From Symsagittifera roscoffensis (taxonomy: Eukaryota; Xenacoelomorpha; Acoela; Convolutidae): DNA of 64,000 bases. The translations under genes and the position numbers were made by a program. The stretch spans positions 61,282,754-61,346,753 of the forward strand of contig NC_087065.1 of assembly GCF_963678635.1 (NCBI RefSeq), given 5' to 3'. The first letter of the stretch is position 1, and each line of letters starts with the position of its first letter. A model generated the notes under the pieces. The model searched no databases. It saw nothing but the letters and a program-made list of their open reading frames with translations, and was not told where the DNA came from. Shown piece by piece: positions 51,401 to 62,412 of the stretch.

Positions 51401-51573
51401 GCATTCTCTATTGGTAGCCCATCACAGATCGAGTGAGACCAGGAGTTGCATTCGTCACACTGTACCCAGTCTCGAGATTGATCACCGCTTGCTTGGCACG
51501 GTCTGTGTGAGCAGGACGTATCCGCATCGTCAGTCTGGGGGCTACCACGGTTGCCCCTCCTGCTTCTACGCAT
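48482..51573 (-). CDS. Non-LTR retrotransposon protein: PHD finger, RT, restriction-like endonuclease (one frameshift)
   Basis: ATG is at 51573. The N-terminus has a PHD-type finger (WVQCDECNSWSHSICDG..CPNC) and a second CPGC..H..C zinc motif. The RT core shows motif A LKLDFSNAFNTMRRD, motif B GFQQGDPIASFGFCLG and an intact motif C YMDD. The C-terminal part carries CNCACGTKC..H..C, then RPDGATLVPW..VWDFT, the PD-(D/E)XK nuclease pattern of restriction-like-endonuclease retrotransposons (R2/CRE/Utopia-like grade). RT and nuclease are separated by one indel, probably in the A6 run at 49066-49071, giving overlapping frames 51573-48943 and 48946-48482. Apart from that the protein looks complete. 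Closest clade cannot be assigned by eye. Confidence 0.85.
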
Positions 51574-51620
51574 TTCTCCTGAAGCTATTTAATAAGTTTA
51601 TCACAACAATTAGGCTAAAA

Positions 51621-51670
51621 ACTAAAAACACGGCTATAATAAAATAGGGTATTCTAGCCGTGTTTTTAGT
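51621..51670. repeat. 15-bp inverted repeat across the right insertion junction
   Basis: ACTAAAAACACGGCT (51621-51635, inside the insertion) is the exact reverse complement of AGCCGTGTTTTTAGT (51656-51670, host target). The inner arm is absent from the uninserted copy near 21.67 kb, so it was created at insertion. Confidence 0.85.
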
Positions 51671-52959
51671 AGCAATCACGTAGTCTGAGGATCCGAGACT
51701 CAGCTATGTGGTTGTGTTCGCATGTAAACGAAAGCTGATCAAAAGTCGTTTGACTGATGGCCTAAAATTAGTAACTTTTTACTTAGCCCTAAACAGACCA
51801 GAAAATCAACTGGCAAGGTCGAGACGGTGAAAAACGAGTGGAATTAAGGTAACTGACGCCTGCCAGTCGTTAATAGGTACTTTTTCCACGCTCCGTCGCT
51901 GTGTAGTATTTGGGCGAATGTTACAACAATTTTTTTTCTCTCAAATAGTTTTTTTGATTGAAGTATTTTGTTTCTATTTCTGCTAGATTGCTCTGTTTTT
52001 TTTCTGATGTATGAAAATAAGTTGCTTGTTTTGTGATTTGTGAAACAGTTAAACATCGTCTGATCAACTATTTACTTCACTAATCTAAGTGAGTGTTCAC
52101 TAACCTAGAAAAGCTATTGCAGATGATCTAGACTTGCTGGTAAGAGCTTGAATAAAACTGTCGATACTTGCATAGTGGATAGTTGTGGTCATTTGTTTGG
52201 TCAATTCTTGAGTTATTGTTGTCCAAAACAATCTTGAATATTGGGAAATTTAGAAAGAAAAAACCTAATTTGTTGCGTTCAATTTTGTCCTTAGGTGTGG
52301 TAGAAGCGCAAGATTTTTTAGTTAACTTATTTCAGATTGATTTAGATTAAACATGCGACTTTCTTCAGCAGGTATTCTTTAGCTATTTTTGAAATACCGA
52401 AGATTTAATTGTAAAGCTACAAACCAAAAGTGCTTTGATTGTTTGTAGAGGGGATCATTTCGCTTCTGGATGACCATGAAGCTGACGTTCGCGTGAGTTA
52501 ATCAGAAAAAAACGACGAATAATAGCTAAATAGATTCAATTCATGCTTGGTAGTTGTTCAGGTATTTGCGCTCAAACGACTTGACGATCTGTCGAACATT
52601 TTCTGGGTAGAAATAGCTGATTCAATTGAAAAAATGTAGGCGTGTTTGAAATAAATAATTTCAATCTCAATGGAAACCAATTACCTGTTGTCTATTGTAG
52701 CGAGAGAATATACGATGACGAAAGTTTCCCTGAGCGTCAATTGGCCGCACTTGTTGCTTCAAAGGTTAGTTTTTTTTATAAATTGACTGCAACGGACGTT
52801 GAGTTCAAGAAAAAGACATGAAACATGTTCTCGCAAACAACAATTATCAGTGCATAATTAATTGAAACCTCTTCTGCTAGGTCTTTTACAATATTGAGGC
52901 ATACGAAGAAGCTGTTAGTTATGCACTAGCAGCAGGGAAGCTTTTCGACATTGAGTCAT
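51636..52959 (+). repeat. Right copy of duplicated host segment, part 2
   Basis: It matches about 21664-22986 and includes the putative Rpn2 promoter region and exons 1-5 start. Homology with the left copy ends at ATTGAGTCAT (52959), after which this copy continues with intact Rpn2 coding sequence. This copy is therefore the original locus. Confidence 0.85.
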
Positions 52960-53386
52960 CGTCCTTGTATGTGGAGACAATAATTTCAAAGTGCATCGAT
53001 GAGTACGTAGCAATTCAAAGCCACAACCTAACTGTGAAAGAGCCATCTGAGCGAAGATCAATCGACAGTCGTTTGGAACACATAGTTCATCGAATGTTCG
53101 AAAAGTGTACACAGAATGAGCAGTACAAACAGGTAAATGTGTAGCTTTTTAAAAGCTAGACGTTCGAATTTTTTAAAATGGTCCCAAAACCCATGCTAAC
53201 ATTTTGCAGCTTATCGGAATGTCCTTGGAGTCTCGCAGACTGGATGTGTTCAGTCGAACTGTGCGTGAAGTGAGGCAGAAGCAGCAACTTAATAAAATAC
53301 CGTCTGGCGTGACCTCACTTGATCTCCTATCATATGCCATGTCCATCTGTCTGAAGTTCATGCACAACAGACAATGGCGCGACATG
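52353..53386 (+). CDS. Rpn2: 26S proteasome regulatory subunit Rpn2/PSMD1, N-terminal exons 1-6
   Basis: Exons are at 52353-52371, 52449-52492, 52562-52635, 52701-52764, 52881-53132 and 53210-53386. All have GT-AG introns of 65-116 bp and keep one frame of about 210 residues. The product starts MRLSSAEGIISLLDD and includes FWVEIADSIEKIERIYDDE, RQLAALVASK, YALAAGKLFD, YVETIISKCID, and RRLDVFSRTV. This is the characteristic N-terminal alpha-helical region of Rpn2, a scaffold of the 19S base that holds the Rpn1/Rpt ring and ubiquitin receptors. The 177-base exon 6 ends at a donor (GACATG|GTACGT). No further exon is seen before the satellite array, so the remaining three quarters of the gene must lie beyond the window or be lost. 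Confidence 0.92.
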
Positions 53387-53470
53387 GTACGTTTCAGATA
53401 TTTGAATTCCTCTTGCGATCAGAAAGAGAAACTTAAGCAGTCACTAGACTTTTCCGGTCAGACGCGTTGA

Positions 53471-54110
53471 TAATGGAAGAATTCTTGGTTCTCTCTTCTT
53501 TACTCTATTACAATGGCATTAAACTAACATTTCTAAGATAAATTAGGTCATTATCGGCATACTCCTTTAAACTTTTGGAAGCAAATGTATTACAATTGTT
53601 TGCTATACTTTTTTGTTTACACAAGCAAGTGTTGTAGTATGAACTTTCTTTTTTTCCAACCTAAGTCGCAAATAATGGTGCCACCTTTTTCTGCATCGCG
53701 TTGGTAATTTATTAGCATTTGTAGCTGCTCTATATTATTATTATTGTTATTATTATCTATATCTACCTATCTATCTATACTATATTTAAATGCTAGTGAC
53801 AGCTATCTCCCATGTTTAAGCATAATAATTTTGCATGTTTAACGAAAGAATTTTTTCATCTTTAAGCTATGTCATATATTGCAATGCTTAAGAATTTTTT
53901 TTAATTGGTTTTCAGCTAGGTCATTAATTTTCAGTAATTTTTTTTTTCGAGGCCACATTAAGTCTGTCTGTATAACTGCTTTTTTATTTAATTTGATTGT
54001 CTGTCTACCCGTCTACTAACTTTTTTTACTTTCAATTTGGTTTCGACGATTCAGTTTAAAATAATACTACTGTTCAACGGTTTTCTCTAATCTTTTTTTC
54101 TCTTTATCTG
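53471..54110 (+). other. T-rich noncoding sequence at array entry
   Basis: From about 53670 (GGTGCCACCTTTTTCTGC) this sequence recurs at 56838 and 59236 as the head of each large repeat unit. It includes a (TATC)n-like microsatellite at about 53745-53790. No gene is seen. Confidence 0.7.
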
Positions 54111-54114
54111 GCTC

Positions 54115-55560
54115 CAACCTTGCCTCCAATTATAACTGCTCAATTTTTTGTAGTTTTCTAGATATGACATTTTTTGTGATTTTAAAATATTAATTTTTTT
54201 TTGAAATTCTTTACCCTGTATCTGGTTGATGTCGGGGTACTCTCAGGAGTTGCGAATCTTGCCTCCAAATATGACTGCTCAAATCCTTTTAGCTTTCGAG
54301 ATATGACGTTTTTTGTGATTTTTCAAAATAAAATTTCAAAAAAAATTAAATCCATTTTTCTTCAAAATATGAAAAATCGCAACCCTGTAGTTGGGCGCTA
54401 TCAGAGTATTTTCAGGGGGTTGCGAACCTTGCCTCCAATTATGACTGCTCAAGTTGCTGTAGTTTTCGAGATATGACGTTTTTTGTGATTTTTTCAAAAC
54501 AATTTTAAAATATTTAAAATTATTTTTTTTTTCAGAATTTGAAGTTCTTTACCCTGTATCTGGGTGCTGTCATGGTACTCTCAGAAGTTGGGAATCTTGC
54601 TCCAAATCTGACTGCTCAAATTCTTTTGTTTTTCGAGATTTGACGTTTTTTTGTGATTTTTCAAAAAAGTTTTCAAAAAAAGTTAAAATAATTTTTTTCT
54701 TCAAAATTTGAAAATTTGCAACCCTGTAGTTGGGGGCTATCAGAGTACTTTCAGGGGTTGCGAATCTTGCCTCCAATTTTGACTGCTCAAGTTGGTGTAG
54801 TTTTCGAGATATGACGTTTTGTGATTTTTTCAAAACAATTTTCAAAAACAAATTAATTTTTTTTTCAAAATTTTAAATTCTTGAAGCTGTAGTTGGGTGC
54901 TGTCAGGGTAATCTCAGGAGTTGCAAATCTTGACTTCAAATATTACTGCTCAATTGCTTTTAGTTTTGTCGTATGACGTTTTTTGTGATGTTTTCAAAAA
55001 GTTTTCAGAAAACCCAAACAAACTTTAAAAAAAAAAAATTAAATTCCCAACCCTGTAGTTGGATGCTTTTGGGGTACTCCCAGGGGTTGCGAATCTTGCC
55101 TCCAAATATGACTGCTCAAATTCTTGTAGTTTTTAAGATATGACGTTTTTTGTGATTTTTCAAAAAAGTTTCAGAAAACCCAAATAATTTTTTTTTTCAG
55201 AATTTGAAATTCGCAACCCTGTTTTTGTGGGGACTATTAGAGTACTCTCGCGGTTTGCGAACCTTGCATCTAATTATGACTGCTCAAAATTTTGTGTTTT
55301 TTGAAGTTTTCGAGATATGACTGAGTTTTATGAAAAATTTCGAAAAAATGTTTTTTAATTTGAAATTTCTTATCGTGTAGTTTGGTGCTGTCAGGGTACT
55401 TCCAGGAGTTGTAAATCTTGCCTCCAAATATGACTACCCAAATACTTGTACTTTTCGAGATTTGACGTTTTCGTGATGACGAAAAAAAGGAATTAAAAAA
55501 ATTATCAAATATGAAATTACCAACCATGTAATTGGGTGCTTTCAGAGTTCACTAAAAGCC
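54115..55560 (+). repeat. Satellite monomer block, nine monomers of about 168 bp
   Basis: Each monomer has a conserved TTTTCGAGATATGACGTTTT box (near 54158, 54297, 54463, 54632, 54800, 54964, 55131, 55303 and 55452) and a GTTGCGAATCTTGCCTCCAA block. A CCCTGTAGTTGGGTGCT block also recurs. Spacing is mostly 164-172 bases. Monomers differ from each other more than equivalent monomers differ between large units, the hallmark of higher-order repeats. Confidence 0.85.
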
Positions 55561-55695
55561 AGCAGATCTGGTTTCCAGATCATGTTTCCAGTTTTTCATG
55601 TTGTCAAAAATTCGAAGCACCGAAGGTGCGTTACACTCTAGTTATTATTAAAGCTTCGCGGTAGAACCGCACGGAGTGATTCCAAAACAAAAGAG

Positions 55696-56470
55696 TTAAT
55701 TTAGAGTATCACGGCATCCAGAGCACATGCAGGCAAACCTCCATGTGCACAGTCTATCGACATCGAAGAAGTTGTTGAAATACTGCCAAAAGAAGTGTAA
55801 AAGTCTTCCTTTCAAACCATTGCGTGAGACGTCAATTTTCTTACTGATGATATTCAGGAGTCTCGGTGTGCGATACCAGAAATTTCCACGACTAACTTCG
55901 AGGTTAAGAATGGGTAAACTGAATACTTGTAATGAGGAATTTCTTGTGTTGTAACTTGGTTGATTGAAAGACAGAAACCTTCTCCAGTCGAAGTTGTATT
56001 TGTTTTCCATTATTTTAGAAAGCGTTAAGACGTCATGTATCTGCATATTCATCGATATCGTCGCAAGAGTCTTGAGTCGGGTTTTGTAGCTTGTATCAGG
56101 ATAGCCAAGTATCCAATCTGCCGCTCTGCGTTGGACTTGTTCGATTGTCTTCAAGTCGGTTTTGGATGGAAAACAAACACAACTGCCGTACATGATAATG
56201 GGGACTATCATTGACTTGTACATGTTAAATTTATGATACCATGTCAAACTCGGAGAGCTGTTGCGCTTGATAGGTGAAAGCATAGTGTTTGCCTTTCTGC
56301 ATGCTGTTGTAAAGTGAATGCTCCATTTGAGGTTGTTCGTGAGAATGACGCGCAAAGCTTTTTCTTGAGTGACACGGGAAAGTAGTTGACCCAGTATGTT
56401 AAGGCTTGTGTTGGAGCTTTTCTCCCAAACGAGATGAGGTGGCAGTTGTCATAATTGAATATGTGACCAG
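55696..56470 (-). pseudogene. Non-LTR retrotransposon RT C-terminal fragment (copy 1)
   Basis: The 219-codon frame 56355-55696 contains ILTNNLKWSIHFTTACRKAN, YKSMIVPIIMYGSCVC and IEQVQRRAADWILGY. This is the thumb/connection region following the RT palm in jockey/CR1/I-type elements. A further upstream piece (FNYDNCHLISFG) is in another frame to about 56470. No palm, endonuclease or ORF1 is present, so it is a dead fragment captured in the array. Confidence 0.8.
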
Positions 56471-56488
56471 TGTTTGCCGATAAATATG

Positions 56489-56572
56489 CGTCCGTGGCCG
56501 AGAGAGCAGGGCGTGAGGCTCCAAATCTCGAAGTCGCTGGTTCGAATCGGAAAAGTAGTAAAGTTTTTTTTT
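56489..56572 (+). ncRNA. tRNA-like module with T-run (copy 1)
   Basis: GTGGCCGAGAGAG fits a pol III A box and GGTTCGAATCG a B box, about 35 bases apart, followed by a T-run terminator (56564-56572). The T stem and acceptor stem do not pair well, so it is a tRNA-derived (SINE-head-like) pseudogene. Copies recur at 58885, 61294 and 63206. Confidence 0.45.
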
Positions 56573-58437
56573 TAATTCGAAGCTTAATTCTTCTTTTTTT
56601 ATTTAACTTTTGAAAGCTTCTTTTTTTGTCGTTTTCTCGCGATTGTTTGCGAAGCACAGCTGCGCCTCAATGTTCAAATATTTAAACAGGTTCAATTTAT
56701 CTTATACAGACTAAGTCAACTTATGTTGCGTTATTTCGAAGGCAAAATATATCAATATGCGATAATGTTTCAATTTGTATGGGTCGTAAAAAAATTTGAA
56801 ACCTGTGAATTTTTTTTACATTGGTGTTTTCGGCTCAACAATGGTGCCACCTTTTTCTGCTTCGCGTTGGTAATTTATTAGCATTTGTAGCTGCTCTATA
56901 TTATTATTATTGTTATTATTATCTATATCTACCTATCTATCTATACTATATTTAAATGCTAGTGACAGCTATCTCCCATGTTTAAGCATAATAATTTTGC
57001 ATGTTTAACGAAAGAATTTTTTCATCTCTAAGCTATGTCATATATTGCAATGCTTAAGAAATTTTTTCAATTGGTTTTCAGCTAGGTAATTAATTTTCAG
57101 TAATTTTTTTTCGAGGCCACATTAAGTCTGTCTGTATAACTGCTTTTTTATTTAATTTGATTGTCTGTCTACCCGTCTACTAATTTTTTTTACTTTCAAT
57201 TTGGTTTCGACGATTCAGTTTAAAATAATACTACTGTTCAACGGTTTTCTCTAATCTTTTTTCTCTTTATCTGGCTCCAAACTTGCCTCCAATTATAACT
57301 GCTCAATTTTTTGTAGTTTTCTAGATATGACATTTTTTGTGATTTTAAAATATTAATTTTTTTTGAAAATCTTTACCCTGTATCTGGTTGATGTCGGGGT
57401 ACTCTCAGGAGTTGCGAATCTTGCCTCCAAATATGACTGCTCAAATCCTTTTAGCTTTCGAGATATGACGTTTTTTGTGATTTTTCAAAATAAAATTTCA
57501 AAAAAAATTAAATCAATTTTTCTTCAAAATATGAAAAATCGCAACCCTGTAGTTGGGCGCTATCAGAGTTTTTTCAGGGGGTTGCGAACCTTGCCTCCAA
57601 TTATGACTGCTCAAGTTGCTGTAGATTTCGAGATATGACGTTTTTTGTGATTTTTTCAAAACAATTTTAAAATATTTAAAATAATTTTTTTTTCAGAATT
57701 TGAAATTCTTCACCCTGTATCTGGGTGCTGTCATGGTACTCTCAGAAGTTGGGAATTTTGCTCCAAATCTGACTGCTCAAACTCTTTTATTTTTCGAGAT
57801 ATGACGTTTTTTTTGTGATTTTTCAAAAAAGTTTTCAAAAGAAGTTTAAATAATTTTTTTCTTCAAAATTTGAAAATTGGCAAACCTGTAGTTGGGGGCT
57901 ATCAGAGTACTTTCAGGGGTTGCGAACCTTGCCTCCAATTTTGACTGCTCAAGTTGGTGTAGTTTTCGAGATATGACGTTTTTTGTGATTTTTTCAAAAC
58001 AATTTTCAAAAACAAATTTATTTTTTTTTTTAAATTTTAAATTCTGTAAGCTGTAGTTGGGTGCTGTCAGGGTAATCTCAGGAGTTGCAAATCTTGACTT
58101 CAAATTTTACTGCTCAATTGCTTTTAGTTTTGTCGTATGACGTTTTTTGTGATGTTTTCAGAAAACCCAAACAAACTTTTTTTTTAAAACAATTGAAATT
58201 CCCAACCCTGTAGTTGGATGCTTTTGGGGTACTCCCAGGGGTTGCGAATCTTGCCTCCAAATATGACTGCTCAAATTCTTGTAGTTTTTAAGATATGACG
58301 TTTTTTGTGATTTTTCAAAAAAGTTTCAGAAAACCCAAATAATTTTTTTTTCAGAATTTGAAATTCGCAACCCTGTTTTTGTGGGGGATATTAGAGTACT
58401 CTCGCGGTTTGCGAACCTTGCATCTAATTATGACTGC

Positions 58438-58870
58438 TCAAAATTTCATCGATATCGTCGCAAGAGTCTTGAGTCGGGTTTTGTAGCTTGTATCAGGATA
58501 GCCAAGTATCCAATCTGCCGCTCTGCGTTGGACTTGTTCGATTGTCTTCAAGTCGGTTTTGGATGGAAAACAAACACAACTGCCGTACATGATAATGGGG
58601 ACTATCATTGACTTGTACATGTTAAATTTATGATACCATGTCAAACTCGGAGAGCTGTTGCGCTTGATAGGTGAAAGCATAGTGTTTGCCTTTCTGCATG
58701 CTGTTGTAAAGTGGATGCTCCATTTGAGGTTGTTCGTGAGAATGACGCGCAAAGCTTTTTCTTGAGTGACACGGGAAAGTAGTTGACCCAGTATGTTAAG
58801 GCTTGTGTTGGAGCTTTTCTCCCAAACGAGATGAGGTGGCAGTTGTCATAATTGAATATGTGACCAGTGT
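58438..58870 (-). pseudogene. Non-LTR RT fragment (copy 2, truncated)
   Basis: Frame 58752-58438 has the same ILTNNLKWSIHF to LKTLATIS sequence as copy 1 but loses the C-terminal 125 residues at the monomer junction. Upstream piece in another frame as in copy 1. Confidence 0.75.
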
Positions 58871-58884
58871 TTGCCGATAAATAT

Positions 58885-58969
58885 GCGTCCGTGGCCGAGA
58901 GAGCAGGGCGTGAGGCTCCAAATCTCGAAGTCGCTGGTTCGAATCGGAAAAGTAGTAAAGTTTTTTTTT
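58885..58969 (+). ncRNA. tRNA-like module (copy 2)
   Basis: Same A-box, B-box and T-run arrangement as the module at 56489. Confidence 0.45.
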
Positions 58970-60831
58970 TAATTCGAAGCTTAATTCTTCTTTTTTTATT
59001 TAACTTTTGAAAGCTTCTTTTTTTGTCGTTTTCTCGCGATTGTTTGCGAAGCACAGCTGCGCCTCAATGTTCAAATATTTAAACAGGTTCAATTTATCTT
59101 ATACAGACTAAGTCAACTTATGTTGCGTTATTTCGAAGGCAAAATATATCAATATGCGATAATGTTTCAATTTGTATGGGTCGTAAAAAATTTTGAAACC
59201 TGTGAATTTTTTTTACATTGGTGTTTTCGGCTCAACAATGGTGCCACCTTTTTCTGCTTCGCGTTGGTAATTTATTAGCATTTGTAGCTGCTCTATATTA
59301 TTATTATTGTTATTATTATCTATATCTACCTATCTATCTATACTATATTTAAATGCTAGTGACAGCTATCTCCCATGTTTAAGCATAATAATTTTGCATG
59401 TTTAACGAAAGAATTTTTTCATCTCTAAGCTATGTCATATATTGCAATGCTTAAGAAATTTTTTCAATTGGTTTTCAGCTAGGTAATTAATTTTCAGTAA
59501 TTTTTTTTCGAGGCCACATTAAGTCTGTCTGTATAACTGCTTTTTTATTTAATTTGATTGTCTGTCTACCCGTCTACTAATTTTTTTTACTTTCAATTTG
59601 GTTTCGACGATTCAGTTTAAAATAATACTACTGTTCAACGGTTTTCTCTAATCTTTTTTCTCTTTATCTGGCTCCAAACTTGCCTCCAATTATAACTGCT
59701 CAATTTTTTGTAGTTTTCTAGATATGACATTTTTTGTGATTTTAAAATATTAATTTTTTTTGAAAATCTTTACCCTGTATCTGGTTGATGTCGGGGTACT
59801 CTCAGGAGTTGCGAATCTTGCCTCCAAATATGACTGCTCAAATCCTTTTAGCTTTCGAGATATGACGTTTTTTGTGATTTTTCAAAATAAAATTTCAAAA
59901 AAAATTAAATCAATTTTTCTTCAAAATATGAAAAATCGCAACCCTGTAGTTGGGCGCTATCAGAGTTTTTTCAGGGGGTTGCGAACCTTGCCTCCAATTA
60001 TGACTGCTCAAGTTGCTGTAGATTTCGAGATATGACGTTTTTTGTGATTTTTTCAAAACAATTTTAAAATATTTAAAATAATTTTTTTTTCAGAATTTGA
60101 AATTCTTCACCCTGTATCTGGGTGCTGTCATGGTACTCTCAGGAGTTGGGAATTTTGCTCCAAATCTGACTGCTCAAATTCTTTTATTTTTCGAGATATG
60201 ACGTTTTTTTTGTGATTTTTCAAAAAAGTTTTCAAAAGAAGTTTAAATAATTTTTTTCTTCAAAATTTGAAAATTGGCAAACCTGTAGTTGGGGGCTATC
60301 AGAGTACTTTCAGGGGTTGCGAACCTTGCCTCCAATTTTGACTGCTCAAGTTGGTGTAGTTTTCGAGATATGACGTTTTTTGTGATTTTTTCAAAACAAT
60401 TTTCAAAAACAAATTAATTTTTTTTTTTAAATTTTAAATTCTGTAAGCTGTAGTTGGGTGCTGTCAGGGTAATCTCAGGAGTTGCAAATCTTGACTTCAA
60501 ATTTTACTGCTCAATTGCTTTTAGTTTTGTCGTATGACGTTTTTTGTGATGTTTTCAAAAAGTTTTCAGAAAACCCAAACAAACTTTTTTTTAAAAACAA
60601 TTGAAATTCCCAACCCTGTAGTTGGATGCTTTTGGGGTACTCCCAGGGGTTGCGAATCTTGCCTCCAAATATGACTGCTCAAATTCTTGTAGTTTTTAAG
60701 ATATGACGTTTTTTGTGATTTTTCAAAAAAGTTTCAGAAAACCCAAATAATTTTTTTTTCAGAATTTGAAATTCGCAACCCTGTTTTTGTGGGGACTATT
60801 AGAGTACTCTCGCGGTTTGCGAACCTTGCAT

Positions 60832-61275
60832 CTAATTATGACTGCTCAAAATTTCATCGATATCGTCGGCAAGAGTCTTGAGTCGGGTTTTGTAGCTTGT
60901 ATCAGGATAGCCCAGTATCCAATCTGCCGCTCTGCGTTGGACTTGTTCGATTGTCTTCAAGTCGGTTTTGGATGGAAAACAAACACAACTGCCGTACATG
61001 ATAATGGGGACTATCATTGACTTGTACATGTTAAATTTATGATACCATGTCAAACTCGGAGAGCTGTTGCGCTTGATAGGTGAAAGCATAGTGTTTGCCT
61101 TTCTGCATGCTGTTGTAAAGTGGATGCTCCATTTGAGGTTGTTCGTGAGAATGACGCGCAAAGCTTTTTCTTGAGTGACACTGGAAAGTGGTTGACCCAG
61201 TATGTTAAGGCTTGTGTTGGAGCTTTTCTCCCAAACGAGATGAGGTGGCAGTTGTCATAATTGAATATGTGACCA
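60832..61275 (-). pseudogene. Non-LTR RT fragment (copy 3, truncated)
   Basis: Frame 61161-60832. Like copy 2, but an extra G (CGTCGGCAAG near 60867) changes the C-terminal frame. Confidence 0.75.
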
Positions 61276-61293
61276 GTGTTTGTCGATAAATAT

Positions 61294-61378
61294 GCGTCCG
61301 TGGCCGAGAGAGCAGGGCGTGAGGCTCCAAATCTCGAAGTCGCTGGTTCGAATCGGAAAAGTAGTAAAGTTTTTTTTT
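61294..61378 (+). ncRNA. tRNA-like module (copy 3)
   Basis: Same A-box, B-box and T-run arrangement as the module at 56489. Confidence 0.45.
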
Positions 61379-61914
61379 TAATTCGAAGCTTAATTCTTCT
61401 TTTTTTATTTAACTTTTGAAAGCTTCTTTTTTTGTCGTTTTCTCGAGATTGTTTGCGAAGCACAGCTGCGCCTCAATGTTCAAATATTTAAACAGGTTCA
61501 ATTTATCTTATACAGACTAAGTCAACTTATGTTGCGTTATTTCGAAGGCAAAATATATCAATATGCGATAATGTTTCAATTTGTATGGGTCGTAACAATT
61601 TTTGAAACCTATGAATTTTTTTTACATTGGTTTTGTTTTCGGCTCAACAGGTTAAGACCCAAAGTTTGTCGCCTTTGTTGTCGCTCTTTAAATTATATCT
61701 ATTTTCATTAAAGGCTGTTTATGAACTTCGTCCGATGCAAACATGAAGTTTTTTGTATCTGATATTTTTCATCTTTTTTCTAGTAATTTTTTAGATTGTT
61801 TTCCTTCCACTATCTTGTTTTTCAGATTGTTTCTTTTCACTAGCTTAAATTTTTGATTTGCATCGCGAGTGCTGCGAAGCTCTGCTTCGCCTCTGTGTTA
61901 AAAATTCTAATTTA

Positions 61915-61998
61915 ATCAAGCGTCTGGCGCACAGGTTAAACATCTACTTGAGACGGCAAAGGTTTGTTGTTCGAATCCGGCTGGATCTGTTTTTTTTT
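61915..61998 (+). ncRNA. Second tRNA-like module (copy 1)
   Basis: TCTGGCGCACAGGTTAA resembles an A box and TGTTCGAATCC a B box. ATCAAGC can pair with GCTGGAT (6 of 7) as an acceptor-like stem, and a T-run follows at 61990-61998. Likely tRNA-derived. Recurs at 63827-63909. Confidence 0.4.
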
Positions 61999-62412
61999 GG
62001 CAAACTAGAGTTTTGTGCTTTTTCTGGCTATCGTCCGTCTGTTTATTTGAGTCGACTTAGTTCCCTTACCCCAATTTTTTGTGAAGTTTCAAGTTTTTTC
62101 TTAGTTGCTATAGCACTTCCAGGAGTTGTAAATCTTGCCTCAAAATATGACTACCCAAATACTTGTACTTTTCGAGATTTGACGTTTTCGTGATGACGAA
62201 AAAAAGGAATTAAAAAATTTATCAAATAGGAAATTACCAACCATGTAATTGGGTGCTTTCAGAGTTCACTAAAAGCCAGCAGATCTGGTTTCCAGATCAT
62301 GTTTCCAGTTTTTCATGTTGTCAAAAATTCGAAGCACCGAAGGTGCGTTACACTCTAGTTATTATTAAAGCTTCGCGGTAGAACCGCACGGAGTGATTCC
62401 AAAACAAAAGAG

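Larger units (their letters stand above)
46254..51635 (-). mobile_element. Chimeric two-retroelement insertion with 12-bp target-site duplication
   Basis: ATAATAAAATAG occurs at 46242-46253 and at 51636-51647 and only once in the empty left-hand copy (near 21664), so 5382 bp were inserted in one event. Reading the minus strand, it holds a PHD-RT-endonuclease element (51573-48482), an A-run (48430-48417), then a 5'-truncated Penelope-like element to the left edge. The right edge carries a 15-bp inverted copy of flanking target DNA. Confidence 0.85.
53669..56837 (+). repeat. Higher-order repeat unit 1 (long form, about 3.17 kb)
   Basis: Its order is a head block, nine satellite monomers of about 168 bp (54115-55560), a non-LTR RT fragment on the minus strand, a tRNA-like module and a tail ending before the next GGTGCCACC head. 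It differs from units 2 and 3 by an extra roughly 760 bases (about 55285-56045). Confidence 0.85.
56838..59235 (+). repeat. Higher-order repeat unit 2 (2398 bp)
   Basis: Same order as unit 1 but with the RT fragment shortened: the last satellite monomer joins directly at about 58445 to ATCGATATCGTCGCAAG. Very similar to unit 3, indicating recent amplification by unequal exchange. Confidence 0.85.
59236..61629 (+). repeat. Higher-order repeat unit 3 (about 2.4 kb)
   Basis: Nearly identical to unit 2. The end diverges after TTTTTACATTGG (about 61630), where a different tail (GTTAAGACCCAAAG) begins. Confidence 0.85.

Noticed and set aside
53741-53795. Tetranucleotide run as a CRISPR-like or structured array
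   Set aside because: It is an ordinary TATC-type microsatellite in eukaryotic DNA without spacers.
54201-54476. Plus-strand 91-codon frames repeated in the satellite (54201, 57363, 59760)
   Set aside because: They lie across satellite monomers and differ only as the DNA repeat does. There is no protein-like constraint.
56489-56551. Functional tRNA-Trp (loop CTCCAAA)
   Set aside because: The anticodon loop could read CCA, but the T stem and acceptor stem do not form. It is only tRNA-like.
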